A DNA stretch of 64,000 bases from JBOCEF01 sp050586345 (GCF_050586345.1 NZ_JBOCEF010000015.1:24560-88559), one strand, 5' to 3'; shown: positions 1 to 11,646, numbered from the stretch's first letter. The notes: a model not told the origin generated them from the sequence alone. Translations and numbers: made by a program.

Positions 1-1502
1 CCGTTGCTGCGCCCGAGACCTTCCTGCGCGGCTTCGACCGCCCGAACCTGTACCTGTCCTTCGAGCCCAAATCCTCGCCCCGCGCCCAGCTGATGAGCTT
101 CGTGAAGGCGCGCAAGGGCCGCGCGGGCATCGTCTACTGCAATTCGCGCAACAAGACCGAGGTGCTGGCCCAGGCCCTCTCCCAGGCCGGGATCCCCGCG
201 CTCGCCTACCACGCGGGGCTGGAGGCCGAGACCCGCTCCCACGTCCAGGACCGTTTCCAGCGCGAGGACGACCTGGTGATCTGCGCCACCGTCGCCTTCG
301 GCATGGGCGTCGACAAGCCCGACATCCGCTGGGTCGCCCATGCGGACCTCCCGAAATCGGTCGAGGCCTATTACCAGGAGATCGGCCGCGCGGGCCGCGA
401 CGGCGCGCCCGCCGACACGCTCACCCTCTATGGCGACGACGATTTCCGCCTGCGCCGGGCGCAGATCGACGAAAGCCCCTCCCCGCGCGAGCGCAAGCAG
501 GCGGATTACGAGCGGCTCGACGCGCTGATCCACCTCGCCGAGGCGCACCAGTGCCGCCGCCAGGTGCTGCTGAAATATTTCGGCGACGACTATGACGGCC
601 CCTGCAACAACTGCGACATCTGCAAGTCGCCCCCGGACCTGTTCGACGGCACCGAACCGGCGCAGAAGGCGCTCTCGGCCGTCTACCGGACGGGCGAGAT
701 GTTCGGCGCCGGGCACATCATCAAGGTGCTGCGCGGCGAATCCGACGACAAGTCGCGCAAGTTCGGGCACGAGAGCCTGTCGGTCTGGGGCATCGGCCAG
801 GAGCGCTCGGCCGCCGAGTGGAAGGCGATCTTCCGCCAGCTGCACGGGCTGGGGCTGGTGAAGGTCACCGAGAAGCTCGGCTGGATGCTGACGGACGAGG
901 CCCGCCCGGTGCTGCGCGGCGAGCGCAAGCTGCAGCTGCGCCGCGACGTGATCAAGCGCGCGGCGGCGGCCAAGGGCGCCGGCCGCGCCGCCGCCCCCGC
1001 CATGCTGTCGGAGGAGGATGAGCCCCTCTTCAACCGCCTGCGCGGGCTGCGCCGCAAGCTGGCCGAGGACCAGGGCGTGCCGCCCTATATCGTCTTCGTC
1101 GACCGCACGCTGATCGACATGGCGGCATCGAGACCCGCGACGCTCGACGCCCTCGCCCAGTGCAACGGCGTCGGCGCCAAGAAGCTCGAGCTCTACGGCG
1201 CCGCCTTCCTCGCCGAGATCAACGGCGAGACCCCGATGGAGGAGCCGAAGGGCCGCCTGCGCGCCGCCGCCCGCGGGGACGGCGCATTGTATGACGCCCT
1301 TCGCGCCGCGCAGGTGGCGCTGGCGCGGGGGCTGGACGGGACCGGCAAGCCGCTGTCCTGCTCCAACCCCACCATCGAGAAGATCGTCGAGGCGAAGCCC
1401 GGCAGCTTCGAAGCGCTCGCCCGCATCCCCGGCGTGGGCGAGGCCAAGGCCGAGCGCTTCGGCGAGGAATTCCTGCGCCTGATCGGCGAGCACGAGGGAT
1501 GA
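1..1502 (+). CDS. recQ: ATP-dependent DNA helicase RecQ (5' end missing)
   Basis: A 3'-5' DNA helicase acting in recombination and replication-fork repair. The frame is already open at base 3 and continues a RecQ protein whose ATP-binding domain lies outside the window. Visible in order: the second helicase lobe, with motif VI as QEIGRAGRDG; the RecQ zinc-binding segment, with cysteines in CRRQVLLKYF and CNNCDIC; a winged-helix RQC region; and two C-terminal HRDC modules ending in the helix-hairpin patterns CNGVGAKKLE and IPGVGEAKAE. Many RecQ proteins have one HRDC domain, so two is a modest variation. The stop overlaps the next gene by 4 bases (ATGA), so the two are probably co-transcribed. 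Confidence 0.95.
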   Translation, partial: VAAPETFLRGFDRPNLYLSFEPKSSPRAQLMSFVKARKGRAGIVYCNSRNKTEVLAQALSQAGIPALAYHAGLEAETRSHVQDRFQREDDLVICATVAFGMGVDKPDIRWVAHADLPKSVEAYYQEIGRAGRDGAPADTLTLYGDDDFRLRRAQIDESPSPRERKQADYERLDALIHLAEAHQCRRQVLLKYFGDDYDGPCNNCDICKSPPDLFDGTEPAQKALSAVYRTGEMFGAGHIIKVLRGESDDKSRKFGHESLSVWGIGQERSAAEWKAIFRQLHGLGLVKVTEKLGWMLTDEARPVLRGERKLQLRRDVIKRAAAAKGAGRAAAPAMLSEEDEPLFNRLRGLRRKLAEDQGVPPYIVFVDRTLIDMAASRPATLDALAQCNGVGAKKLELYGAAFLAEINGETPMEEPKGRLRAAARGDGALYDALRAAQVALARGLDGTGKPLSCSNPTIEKIVEAKPGSFEALARIPGVGEAKAERFGEEFLRLIGEHEG

Positions 1503-1879
1503 GCGCGCCGAAACCCTCCAAACCGGAGCCGCGCATCATCGAGAACGTGGCCGTGGACCGCGGCTCGCGCTACGCCGTCTCGGGCGCCCCCTGCACGGGC
1601 GAGGCGGACGCCAAGGCCTTCATCAAGGCCCTGACCCGCAAGAAGAAATTCGCCAAGGCCACGCACAACACCTTCGCCTATATCGGCGCGGACGGCCCGG
1701 TGAAGAACGACGATGGCGAAAGCGGCGCCGGGATGGTCATCCTGCGGATGCTCGAGCGCGCGGGGCTGGAAGGCCACATCGTCTGCGTCACCCGCTGGTA
1801 TGGCGGCAAGCATCTCGGCGGCGACCGCTTCCGCCACGTGCAGGACGCCGTGCGGGTCTATCTCGACGCGCTCGGCTGA
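1499..1879 (+). CDS. IMPACT/YigZ family protein (single-domain form)
   Basis: A 126-residue protein of the IMPACT (UPF0029) family. The signature is RWYGGKHLGGDRF near residues 99-111, preceded by the DDGESGAG loop typical of the fold. Full YigZ proteins are about 200 residues with a second ferredoxin-like domain; this one carries only the IMPACT domain, a form common in alphaproteobacteria. Eukaryotic relatives regulate the kinase GCN2, while the bacterial function is poorly defined. It overlaps recQ by 4 bases and is probably translationally coupled to it. Confidence 0.85.
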   Translation: MSAPKPSKPEPRIIENVAVDRGSRYAVSGAPCTGEADAKAFIKALTRKKKFAKATHNTFAYIGADGPVKNDDGESGAGMVILRMLERAGLEGHIVCVTRWYGGKHLGGDRFRHVQDAVRVYLDALG

Positions 1880-1942
1880 ACCGCCCTCGCCCTTCCCCGC
1901 GCCGCCCGCTACCCTGCCCGCCTGACCCGACCGGAGGCCCCC

Positions 1943-2725
1943 ATGAAGATCGCCAGCTTCAACATCAACGGCATCAAGGCCCGCCTGCCCGCCCTGCTGG
2001 ACTGGCTCTCCGCCGCGAAGCCCGACGTGGTGTGCCTGCAGGAGATCAAGTCCCAGGACCATCTGTTCCCGCGCGAGGCCATCGAGGACGCGGGCTACAA
2101 CCTCGAAACCCACGGACAGAAGAGCTTCAACGGCGTCGCCATCCTCTCGCGCTTCCCGATCGAGGACGTGACGCGCGGCCTGCCCGGCGACGAGGAGGAC
2201 GAGCAGGCCCGCTGGATCGAGGCGACGATCAGCGGCGACGAGGCCGCGGTGCGGATCTGCGGGCTGTACCTGCCCAACGGCAACCCGGCGCCGGGGCCGA
2301 AATACGACTACAAGCTGGCCTGGATGGAGCGGATGCGGGTGCGGGCGGCGGAGCTGATCGCCGCGGAAGAGATCGCGGTGATGGCCGGGGATTACAACAT
2401 CATCCCCCAGGCCGGCGACGCCGCGAAGCCCGAGGCCTGGGTCGACGACGCGCTCTTCCGCCCCGAGAGCCGCGCCGCCTTCCGCCGCATCCTGCACCAG
2501 GGCTGGACGGAAGCCTGGCGCGACCGGCATCCCGTGCCCGGCGACTACACGTTCTGGGATTACCAGGCCGGGGCCTGGCAGCGGAACAACGGCATCCGCA
2601 TCGACCACCTTCTCCTGTCGCCCCAGGCCGCCGACCGGGTGCAGGACATGGGCATCGACGCCGCCATCCGCGGCGGCGAGAAGCCGTCGGATCACGTGCC
2701 GATCTGGGTGGACCTGAAGCTCTGA
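1943..2725 (+). CDS. xthA: Exodeoxyribonuclease III
   Basis: A 260-residue AP endonuclease and 3'-5' exonuclease of base-excision repair (EEP superfamily). Catalytic and metal-binding motifs are all present: FNINGIKARLP at residues 6-16 (Asn7), LQEIK with Glu34, GLYLPNGN near 107-114, AGDYNIIP with Asp150 and Asn152, and the C-terminal SDHVPIW with the Asp250-His251 pair. Length is normal for the family. The start is an ATG preceded by GGAGG. It follows the recQ pair by 63 bases, giving a DNA-repair cluster. Confidence 0.96.
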   Translation: MKIASFNINGIKARLPALLDWLSAAKPDVVCLQEIKSQDHLFPREAIEDAGYNLETHGQKSFNGVAILSRFPIEDVTRGLPGDEEDEQARWIEATISGDEAAVRICGLYLPNGNPAPGPKYDYKLAWMERMRVRAAELIAAEEIAVMAGDYNIIPQAGDAAKPEAWVDDALFRPESRAAFRRILHQGWTEAWRDRHPVPGDYTFWDYQAGAWQRNNGIRIDHLLLSPQAADRVQDMGIDAAIRGGEKPSDHVPIWVDLKL

Positions 2726-3206
2726 GGCGTTGCGCCCGGCCGGGGGCCGGTCGCCAAGGACGTGGGGGAAGGAGGCATGCATGCCTCCCTCCCCCACACC
2801 CCCTCCCTCCGCAGACTGCGTTGCGCGCCGATGCCGCCGTGGCGCCTGCCTTCGGATAGACCTGCGGATCGACGGGCCTCCGCCCGCAGCGCGCGCGAGG
2901 GCGCAGGCCGGGTCAAGGATCGCGCAGCGACCCCCGCAGCGGGCTTGTCCTTGACGCGGCCGAAGCCCGACCAATCCTCGTAATTGCGACCTGAGGGAGC
3001 CCGTCTCCCTCAGGCGCTTCTCAGCAGGATCCCAACGCCTGCCCCCCGCACCGCCTTTCCCATCCCGGGCGCAACAGACGCGCATCGGGGGAGTTCGAGG
3101 GGGCCCCGCCCCCTCGAGCGGGGGCTCCGGGGGCGGCAGCCCCCGCCACCCCTTGCCTCCCCGCCCCCCTCGCAATACCTCTCCCCCCGCAACACGGAGA
3201 GCGGCC
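2726..3206. repeat. Non-coding spacer with a cluster of hairpins
   Basis: No protein-coding content is convincing here. A near-perfect 36-bp palindrome (one mismatched pair) lies at 2762-2797 just after xthA and could act as a terminator. A perfect 9-bp hairpin is at 2991-3013. Two more lie at 3095-3117 and 3119-3145 in front of mrp. The 2762 palindrome and the roughly 50 bases after it resemble the block at 49169-49250, so this looks like a dispersed repeat rather than a simple terminator. Confidence 0.6.
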
Positions 3207-4289
<1,083 letters not shown>

Positions 4290-4402
4290 TCCGGGCTTAA
4301 AGCGTCAGGGCGGCGTGAAAACCGCCCCGGCGGGCTTGCTGCAACTGCGAAGGCGGCGGACCCTTCGGAGGACATGAACAGTCCTCTGGGGGAGACTTGC
4401 CC

Positions 4403-5077
4403 ATGCCTTGCCGCCTGCCCGTCCTCGGCGCCGCCTGCGCCCTCGCCGCCGCTCTCGTCGCCGCCGCCCCGGCGCAGGCGGCGGTGGTCAGCTTCATCTT
4501 CACGCCGGTGGAGCGGGTCTGGCCCGACCGCTTGCCCCTTACGGCGCAGTTTCTCGAGGGGGAGTCGATCCGCTTCGAGCTGACCTTCGACGAGACGCTG
4601 CCCGACACCGCGACGAGCTCCGCGCATGGCCGCTTCGACGACCCGGCGGCGCAGATGGTCTTTCGGGGCCTGACCTCGGGCGCCAGCCTTTCGATCACCG
4701 GCATGACGCGGCTGAGCTTTTACTCCCCGACTGCAACCAATCTCGGCGGCAGAGTGCTGATCGACCAGGATGCGCCGACGCCCGACATGCCCATCGCCCT
4801 GCGTAACGGCATCTCGCTCTATCCCACCGCGCCGCATTTCCTGGACCCGAACGTCCTGACGGAGGCCATGGCCGAACTCCGCGCCATCCGCAGCTTCGAG
4901 GCGACGACCGCCAGCGCCATCGTCAGCCAGTACATCGAACCGGCCTTCGAGGGCGACGGCACCCAGGAAACCCTCCTGCGCTTCTCCGAAACCGTCATCG
5001 CCGACGTGCCGGCGCCGCCCGCCGCCGCGCTGCTGCTCTCGGCGCTCGGCCTCGCCGCCTGGCGCCGCCGGGGCTGA
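4403..5077 (+). CDS. Secreted protein with VPxPA/PEP-CTERM-type sorting signal
   Basis: About 224 residues. An N-terminal signal peptide (hydrophobic LGAACALAAALVAAAPAQA) leads into a beta-rich body without recognised catalytic motifs. The C-terminus has the tripartite exosortase sorting signal: the DVPAPPAA motif, a short hydrophobic helix (LLLSALGLAAW) and a terminal RRR cluster. Such proteins are exported and then processed by an exosortase; none is encoded in this window. The ATG at 4403 has GGGGGAGA upstream. A second protein of this type lies at 46141. Confidence 0.75.
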   Translation: MPCRLPVLGAACALAAALVAAAPAQAAVVSFIFTPVERVWPDRLPLTAQFLEGESIRFELTFDETLPDTATSSAHGRFDDPAAQMVFRGLTSGASLSITGMTRLSFYSPTATNLGGRVLIDQDAPTPDMPIALRNGISLYPTAPHFLDPNVLTEAMAELRAIRSFEATTASAIVSQYIEPAFEGDGTQETLLRFSETVIADVPAPPAAALLLSALGLAAWRRRG

Positions 5078-5083
5078 GGCCGC

Positions 5084-5104
5084 GCGCGGGGCCTGCCCCC
5101 GCGC
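5084..5104. terminator. GC-rich hairpin between convergent genes
   Basis: An 8-bp perfect stem (GCGCGGGG with CCCCGCGC) and a 5-base loop lie between the convergent stops at 5077 and 5117. No T-run follows on either strand, so it is only a plausible shared 3' end. Confidence 0.35.
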
Positions 5105-5116
5105 CCGCCCTCGCCC

Positions 5117-6124
5117 TCACTCGATGGGCGCCAGAAGCTCCGGCGCCGTCACCAGCTGGCGCACGCCGTGGGCGTGGTCCTCGCGGCTCGAATTCCCCTC
5201 GCACCAGCGGTGCAGCGAGGAGATGTCGAGCCGCGCGCATTGCGGGCGCACCGACCAGGTCACCTGGTAGGGCGAGCAGATCTGGTTGTCATAGCTCGTG
5301 CCCGTGGTGGAGCCGAGGAACTCCACCGGCTCGCCCGTCGAGCTCGGCAGCGCCTTGGGCTGCTGGAACCCGCCGATCATCTTCGGCGACTCGCTGAAAT
5401 CCGCGAAATCCATCGCCGAGGGATCGTTCACCACAAGGAAGACCTGGCTTTCCACCCGCAGCTGCGGGTTCACGCAGGCGTCGTTGGAGCACGAGCCCAG
5501 CCCCGCCCCCGGGGCCACGTCGCAGCTTGAATGCACCCAGTGCACCTCCACCGTGTCGCCCGGCATCAACCCGCCGCAGGCGCCCTTGCCATCCGTCGGG
5601 TCGCGCAGCTCCGCCGCCGTCAGGGTCGGCGTCGCGTTGCACTGCCAGCCGCCGTGAGCGCCGGTGCCCGCGTAGATGTTGAAGCCCGGGCCCTTGTGCT
5701 CGGCCTGGGTGTGGAAATGGATGTTGCACAGGTTCATGGCCGTCGAGGGCGGGGCCATGTTGAAACGCCGCGTGTTTCGCCCCCAGCCCACGGCGATGTC
5801 GCGCGGCGTCTGCGGCCCGAAACCCTGGCACAGGCGCGGGCCGCCCGCCGGCGCGGCGGCCGCGTCGTGGGCCCCCTGCCCGGCGCCGTGGCCGCCTGCG
5901 GCGGGCTTCTCCGCCCCGTGGCCGCCGGCCGCGGCGATCACCGTCACCCCGGCCCCGCCCTCCGCCGTCGCCGGGTCCTGGGCGGGCGCCGGGGACGGGC
6001 GGGCGACGGGCGGGCGCATCACCGGTTCGGCGGCGCGGGCGCCCGCGGATGACGGCGCCGACAGCGCCGCCAGGGCGGCGATGAAAAGAAGGCGCGGCGC
6101 GGCGCGCGGGACGGACGACGACAT
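5117..6124 (-). CDS. Delta-class carbonic anhydrase-like secreted protein
   Basis: About 335 residues with a signal peptide (LLFIAALAALSAPSSAGARA) and a low-complexity Ala/Gly/His linker rich in GGHGA. The downstream domain carries NLCNIHFHTQAEHKG, whose HxH plus His pattern matches the zinc ligands of delta carbonic anhydrases (CA_like family, known from diatoms and some bacteria). Six or more cysteines fit an oxidising periplasm. The likely role is CO2/bicarbonate interconversion outside the cytoplasm. The start could also be the in-frame ATG at 6151; 6124 was chosen because it leaves a normal signal peptide. The gene is divergent from 6271. Confidence 0.75.
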   Translation of the reverse strand: MSSSVPRAAPRLLFIAALAALSAPSSAGARAAEPVMRPPVARPSPAPAQDPATAEGGAGVTVIAAAGGHGAEKPAAGGHGAGQGAHDAAAAPAGGPRLCQGFGPQTPRDIAVGWGRNTRRFNMAPPSTAMNLCNIHFHTQAEHKGPGFNIYAGTGAHGGWQCNATPTLTAAELRDPTDGKGACGGLMPGDTVEVHWVHSSCDVAPGAGLGSCSNDACVNPQLRVESQVFLVVNDPSAMDFADFSESPKMIGGFQQPKALPSSTGEPVEFLGSTTGTSYDNQICSPYQVTWSVRPQCARLDISSLHRWCEGNSSREDHAHGVRQLVTAPELLAPIE

Positions 6125-6270
6125 GGGGGGCCTCGGGCGTTCGAAGTTCATGTTTGGATTGGTGTCAGGAAAATGTTTGCATTGCCTTAACCGTACGCCG
6201 CGCCGCCTTGGCGACGTCCGGCGCGACGCCGTGCAGTTTTCGCACGCCCCGCGCGAAGGAGCCGAATTGA

Positions 6271-6966
6271 ATGATTGAATACATTGCAATTGATGACCCA
6301 CGACTGTTCGTTCGCCTCGCGATCGCGCTGTACATCACGGGACTTCTGCTTCGAAACCAGGTGCACCTGCGCGTGTCGATCCTGGCCGGGTCCTTTTGCT
6401 ACATCATGTACTACATGACCGGGCAGGCCACGCCGCAATGGGACGCCGCTTTCGGCAGCATGTTGATCGTGACGGCGAATCTGTACGGGCTCGGGACCCT
6501 CCTGCTCAGCCGCCTGGCCCTCGGGATGCGCGAGGACGAGCGGGCGATGCTCTCCGTGCTCGGGCCGGTGGAGCCGGGGCTGCTGCGCCGCCTGGTGCGG
6601 ATGGGCGAGACGATGGAGACGCGCGAGGAGATCACCCTGACCCGCCAGGGCGAGCGCCCCGAGCGGCTGTGGTGGATCATCGAGGGCCGCGCGGGGGTGG
6701 AGAAGGACGGAAAGCGCTTCACCATCGACCCGCAGGTCTTCGTGGGCGAGGTGAGCTGGATGCTCGGCGGTCCCGCCACGGCGACGGTGACCCTGCCGCC
6801 GGGGGCGCGCTGCGTCAGCTGGGACCGGTCCGCGCTGCGCCGCAGGTTGGGCCGCAGGCCGCGGCTGGAGGAGGCGATGCACGCGATGATCGGCATGGAC
6901 ATGGCCCGCAAGGTCGCCCGCTCGCACCAGGCCGAGGGCGCCCGCCCGGCGGCCGCGGCGGTCTGA
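6271..6966 (+). CDS. Popeye-like membrane protein with cyclic-nucleotide-binding fold
   Basis: 231 residues. The first 90 contain about three hydrophobic segments (RLAIALYITGLLL, ILAGSFCYIMYYM, LIVTANLYGLGTLLL). The cytosolic part reads as a Popeye/CRP-like jelly roll, with GEVSWMLGGPATATV, a short CVSWDRSALRRRL element and the ending MIGMDMARKVAR. This matches the Popeye pattern of tryptophan plus basic residue followed by an LIGKDI-like helix. Eukaryotic Popeye proteins bind cAMP; whether this one does is inference. GAAGGAG precedes the ATG. A diverged paralogue follows at 7140. Confidence 0.65.
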   Translation: MIEYIAIDDPRLFVRLAIALYITGLLLRNQVHLRVSILAGSFCYIMYYMTGQATPQWDAAFGSMLIVTANLYGLGTLLLSRLALGMREDERAMLSVLGPVEPGLLRRLVRMGETMETREEITLTRQGERPERLWWIIEGRAGVEKDGKRFTIDPQVFVGEVSWMLGGPATATVTLPPGARCVSWDRSALRRRLGRRPRLEEAMHAMIGMDMARKVARSHQAEGARPAAAAV

Positions 6967-7139
6967 TCCGCGCCCAGGTCCCGCGGGGGTTGAACGCCGC
7001 CGCCCCCGTGCGCCGGGACGCCCGGCCGCGGCGGTTTCGGTTGCTTTCACGCGAAACCGGCGTTCACTGGTCGCATTAACCAGGACCGCCGCGGCGCCCG
7101 TGACCGTCGGCGGATCCACCGACATACCGGGAGGGTCCC

Positions 7140-7901
7140 ATGTGGCAGGACCTCGTCTCCGCCCCGTACGAGGCGCTCGCGCTCGGCATCGCCGCGCTGG
7201 GCGCCTTCGGGCGCGGGCGTTGCACGCTGCGGCTGGCGCTGGCCGCGGCGGCGACCGTCGCGCTCGGCTTCCGGGCGCTGGACCCCGCCGCCCCGACCGG
7301 GCTGGCGGACGCGGCGCTGGCGCTCGGCCTCGCCGGGCTGGGCCTGTCGATCCGCGGCAAGCTGGCGGCCGGCGCCGCGCCCCCGGCCGAGGCGCCGCAT
7401 GTCCCCGAGGCCCGGGCCGCCCGCGCCGCCCTGCCCCATGTCACCGACGCGCAGTTCGCCGCGCTGATGCGCCTCGCCCATGCCGGGTCGACGGCGCACG
7501 AGGCGCTGCTGACCGCCCCCGGGCGGCGGCCCGACGCGCTGTGGCTGGCGCTGTCCGGGAACCCGCGGGTGGCGCATGGAACGGTGCAGCATGACCGGCT
7601 CGCGCCCTGTTTCGTCGGCGCGCTGAGCTGGCTGAACGACGCGCCCGCCACCGCCGAGGTGCACCTGCCCGCGGGGGCGCATTTCGTGGCCTGGCCGCGC
7701 GCGGCGCTGCGCGAGGCCGTCGCCGCGGACCCCGAACTGGGCGAGGCGCTGGAGGCCGAGCTGGCCCATGACATGGCCGCGCGGATGGTCGAGCAGGCGC
7801 CGCGCCCCGCCCGCCCGGTCCCGCCCGCCCCGCGCCGGGACGCGGGGCTGCAGCACGTGGACGGCCCGGCCTGGGGAACCGGCGCGGGCGGGTCGGGGTA
7901 A
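7140..7901 (+). CDS. Second, diverged Popeye-like membrane protein
   Basis: 253 residues, paralogous to the preceding gene. An N-terminal hydrophobic half (residues 10-80) is followed by a jelly-roll-like region. FVGALSWLNDAPATAEVHL aligns with FVGEVSWMLGGPATATVTL upstream, FVAWPRAALREAV aligns with CVSWDRSALRRRL, and both end in a helix with DMAxRM/DMARKV. The C-terminal 25 residues are Pro/Arg-rich. The start has GGGAGGG five bases upstream. The stop lies 6 bases from the convergent ABC ATPase gene, with no terminator between them. Confidence 0.6.
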   Translation: MWQDLVSAPYEALALGIAALGAFGRGRCTLRLALAAAATVALGFRALDPAAPTGLADAALALGLAGLGLSIRGKLAAGAAPPAEAPHVPEARAARAALPHVTDAQFAALMRLAHAGSTAHEALLTAPGRRPDALWLALSGNPRVAHGTVQHDRLAPCFVGALSWLNDAPATAEVHLPAGAHFVAWPRAALREAVAADPELGEALEAELAHDMAARMVEQAPRPARPVPPAPRRDAGLQHVDGPAWGTGAGGSG

Positions 7902-7907
7902 AGCCCC

Positions 7908-9610
<1,703 letters not shown>

Positions 9611-9611
<1 letters not shown>

Positions 9612-10570
9612 CAGCGAAGCTTCGGATTGAGGGCGTCGCGCATCCAGTCGCCCAGCAGGTTCACTGCGAAGACGAGGACCACGAGCGCGATGGCCGGGAA
9701 CAGGGTGATCCACCACAGGCCGGAGAACAGGAAGTCGTTCCCGACGCGGATGAGGGTGCCGAGCGACGGCGTGGTCGGCGGGATGCCCTGCCCGAGGAAG
9801 GAGAGCGTCGCCTCGGCGATGATCGCCAGCGCAAGGCCGATGGTGGCCAGCACCAGCACGGGCCGCAGCACGTTCGGAAGGACATGGCGCAGCATGATCA
9901 GCCAGGACGGCAGGCCGATCACGCGGGCCGCCTGCACGTATTCCTTCTGCGCCTCGACCAGCGCCGCGCCGCGGGTGACGCGGGCGAATTGCGGCCAGTC
10001 GGTCAGGCCGATGGCGAAGATCACGACATAGACGGCGAGGGCGTCCCGGCTCTCGGGCGGCAGGGCGCTGCGGGCGATGCCGTTGATCAGGATGGCGGTC
10101 AGGATGCCGGGGATGGTCAGCTGCACATCGGCGATGCGCATGATCACCGCGTCCCAGGCGCCGCCGAGATAGCCCGCGATCACCCCAAGCGCGACGCCGA
10201 GGGTCATGCCAAGGCACACGGCGGCCAGCCCGACGAGGATCGACAGCCGCCCGCCATAGAGGATGGTCGAGAGCACGTCCCGCCCCTGGTCGTCGGTGCC
10301 GAGCAGGAACCGCTCGTCCCCGCCCTCCACGAAGCTCGGCGGCAGCTTGCCGTCCCAGAGGCTGATCGAGGCCGGGTCGAACGGGTCCGTCGGCGCGATC
10401 CAGGGGGCGAGGAAGCTCGCCGCGATCATCGAAAGCGCGATGAAGGCCGAGATCATCGCCGCCGGCGTGGTGAAGAAGGACCACGCGACGTCGCTGTCGA
10501 GCAGCCGGCCGAACCAGCCGCGGCGGCCTGCATGGGGATCGGTTTCGGACGAGGGTCTGGCGCCAAGCAT
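9611..10570 (-). CDS. Peptide-type ABC transporter permease (DppC-like)
   Basis: 319 residues, an inner-membrane permease of the BPD-transp 1/DppC family. An N-terminal helix (AAMISAFIALSMIAASFLA) precedes a periplasmic loop with the family motif LLGTDDQGRDVLS. About five further helices follow, and the EAA loop reads as EYVQAARVIGLPSWLIMLRH. The chosen start lies one base past the upstream permease stop; an earlier in-frame start would overlap that gene. Confidence 0.93.
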
Positions 10571-10571
10571 G

Positions 10572-11543
10572 TCAGTTGCTCCCGATCCGGATGCGCGGGT
10601 CGATGACGACATAGAGAAGATCGACGATCAACGAGATCGCGACGAACATCAGCGCCACGAAGCACAGGTAGGCGGCCATGATCGGCACATCCACGAAGTC
10701 CACCGCCTGGATGAACATCAGCCCCGTGCCCGGCCACTGGAACACCGTCTCGGTGATCACCGAGAACGCGATCAGGTTGCCGATATTGATGCCGATGATG
10801 GTGATGACCGGCACCAGCGTGTTCTTCAGCGCGTGGCCGAAATTGATCGCCCGCTCCGACAGGCCGCGGGCGCGGGCGAACTTGATGAAGTCCGTGCGCA
10901 TGACCTCGAGCATCTCCGAGCGCACGAGGCGCAGGATCATCGTGGTCTGGAACAGCGCCAGCGTCAGCGCGGGCAGGATGATCGCCCGCCAGCCGTCCAC
11001 CGTCAGGAACGAGGTCTTCCACCAGCCGAGGTCCACCACCCCGCCGCGCCCCGAGGAGGGCAGCCAGCGCAGGTGCACGGCGAAGAGATAGATCAGCCCG
11101 ATGCCGATGATGAAGGTCGGCAGCGACACCCCGATCAGCGAGGAGGACAGCAGGAAGCGCGACAGCCACGCCTTGCGCCTTATGCCGGTATAGACCCCGG
11201 CCGAGATCCCCAGCACCAGCGCGATCACGGCCGACACCGCGACCAGCTCCAGCGTCGCCGGAAGCCGCTCCAGGATCAGCTCGTTCACCGGGGTGCCGAG
11301 CCGGTAGCTCAGCCCGAAATCACCCGTCGCGGCATTGCCGAGGAAGCGCCCGAACTGCACCAGGATCGGATCGTCGAGGCCGAGCGCCTCGCGGATCTCG
11401 GCCCGGCGTTCCTGGGTGGCGTCCTGGCCGACCATGTTGCTCACGGGGTCGCCGACGAAATTGAACAGGGCGAAGGAGATGGCCGAGACGGCCAGCATCA
11501 CCCCGATGCTCTGCACGAGCCTGCGTGCGATCACGCCGAACAT
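10572..11543 (-). CDS. Peptide-type ABC transporter permease (DppB-like)
   Basis: 323 residues with six predicted membrane helices, starting with ARRLVQSIGVMLAVSAISFALF. The DppB-type EAA loop is visible as DFIKFARARGLSERAINFGH. It forms the transmembrane pore with the DppC-like partner one base downstream. It is separated from the binding-protein gene by about 100 bases containing strong hairpins, a common arrangement that lets the binding protein be made in excess. Confidence 0.94.
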   Translation of the reverse strand: MFGVIARRLVQSIGVMLAVSAISFALFNFVGDPVSNMVGQDATQERRAEIREALGLDDPILVQFGRFLGNAATGDFGLSYRLGTPVNELILERLPATLELVAVSAVIALVLGISAGVYTGIRRKAWLSRFLLSSSLIGVSLPTFIIGIGLIYLFAVHLRWLPSSGRGGVVDLGWWKTSFLTVDGWRAIILPALTLALFQTTMILRLVRSEMLEVMRTDFIKFARARGLSERAINFGHALKNTLVPVITIIGINIGNLIAFSVITETVFQWPGTGLMFIQAVDFVDVPIMAAYLCFVALMFVAISLIVDLLYVVIDPRIRIGSN

Positions 11544-11575
11544 GCGCGCTCCGATGTCGTTGGGATGGCATGGAA

Positions 11576-11605
11576 CGCGCCGCCCCCGTCAGCGGGGGCG
11601 GCGCG
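11576..11605 (-). terminator. Perfect 13-bp hairpin between binding-protein and permease genes
   Basis: A perfect inverted repeat with 13-base arms (CGCGCCGCCCCCG) and a TCAG loop. A second 8-bp hairpin lies at 11615-11637. There is no clear T-run, so a 3'-stabilising or partial attenuation element after the solute-binding-protein gene is more likely than a full terminator. Confidence 0.55.
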
Positions 11606-11646
11606 CGGAAACGACCCGGGGGCGCGGGGCCCCCGGGCGCGCGGCG

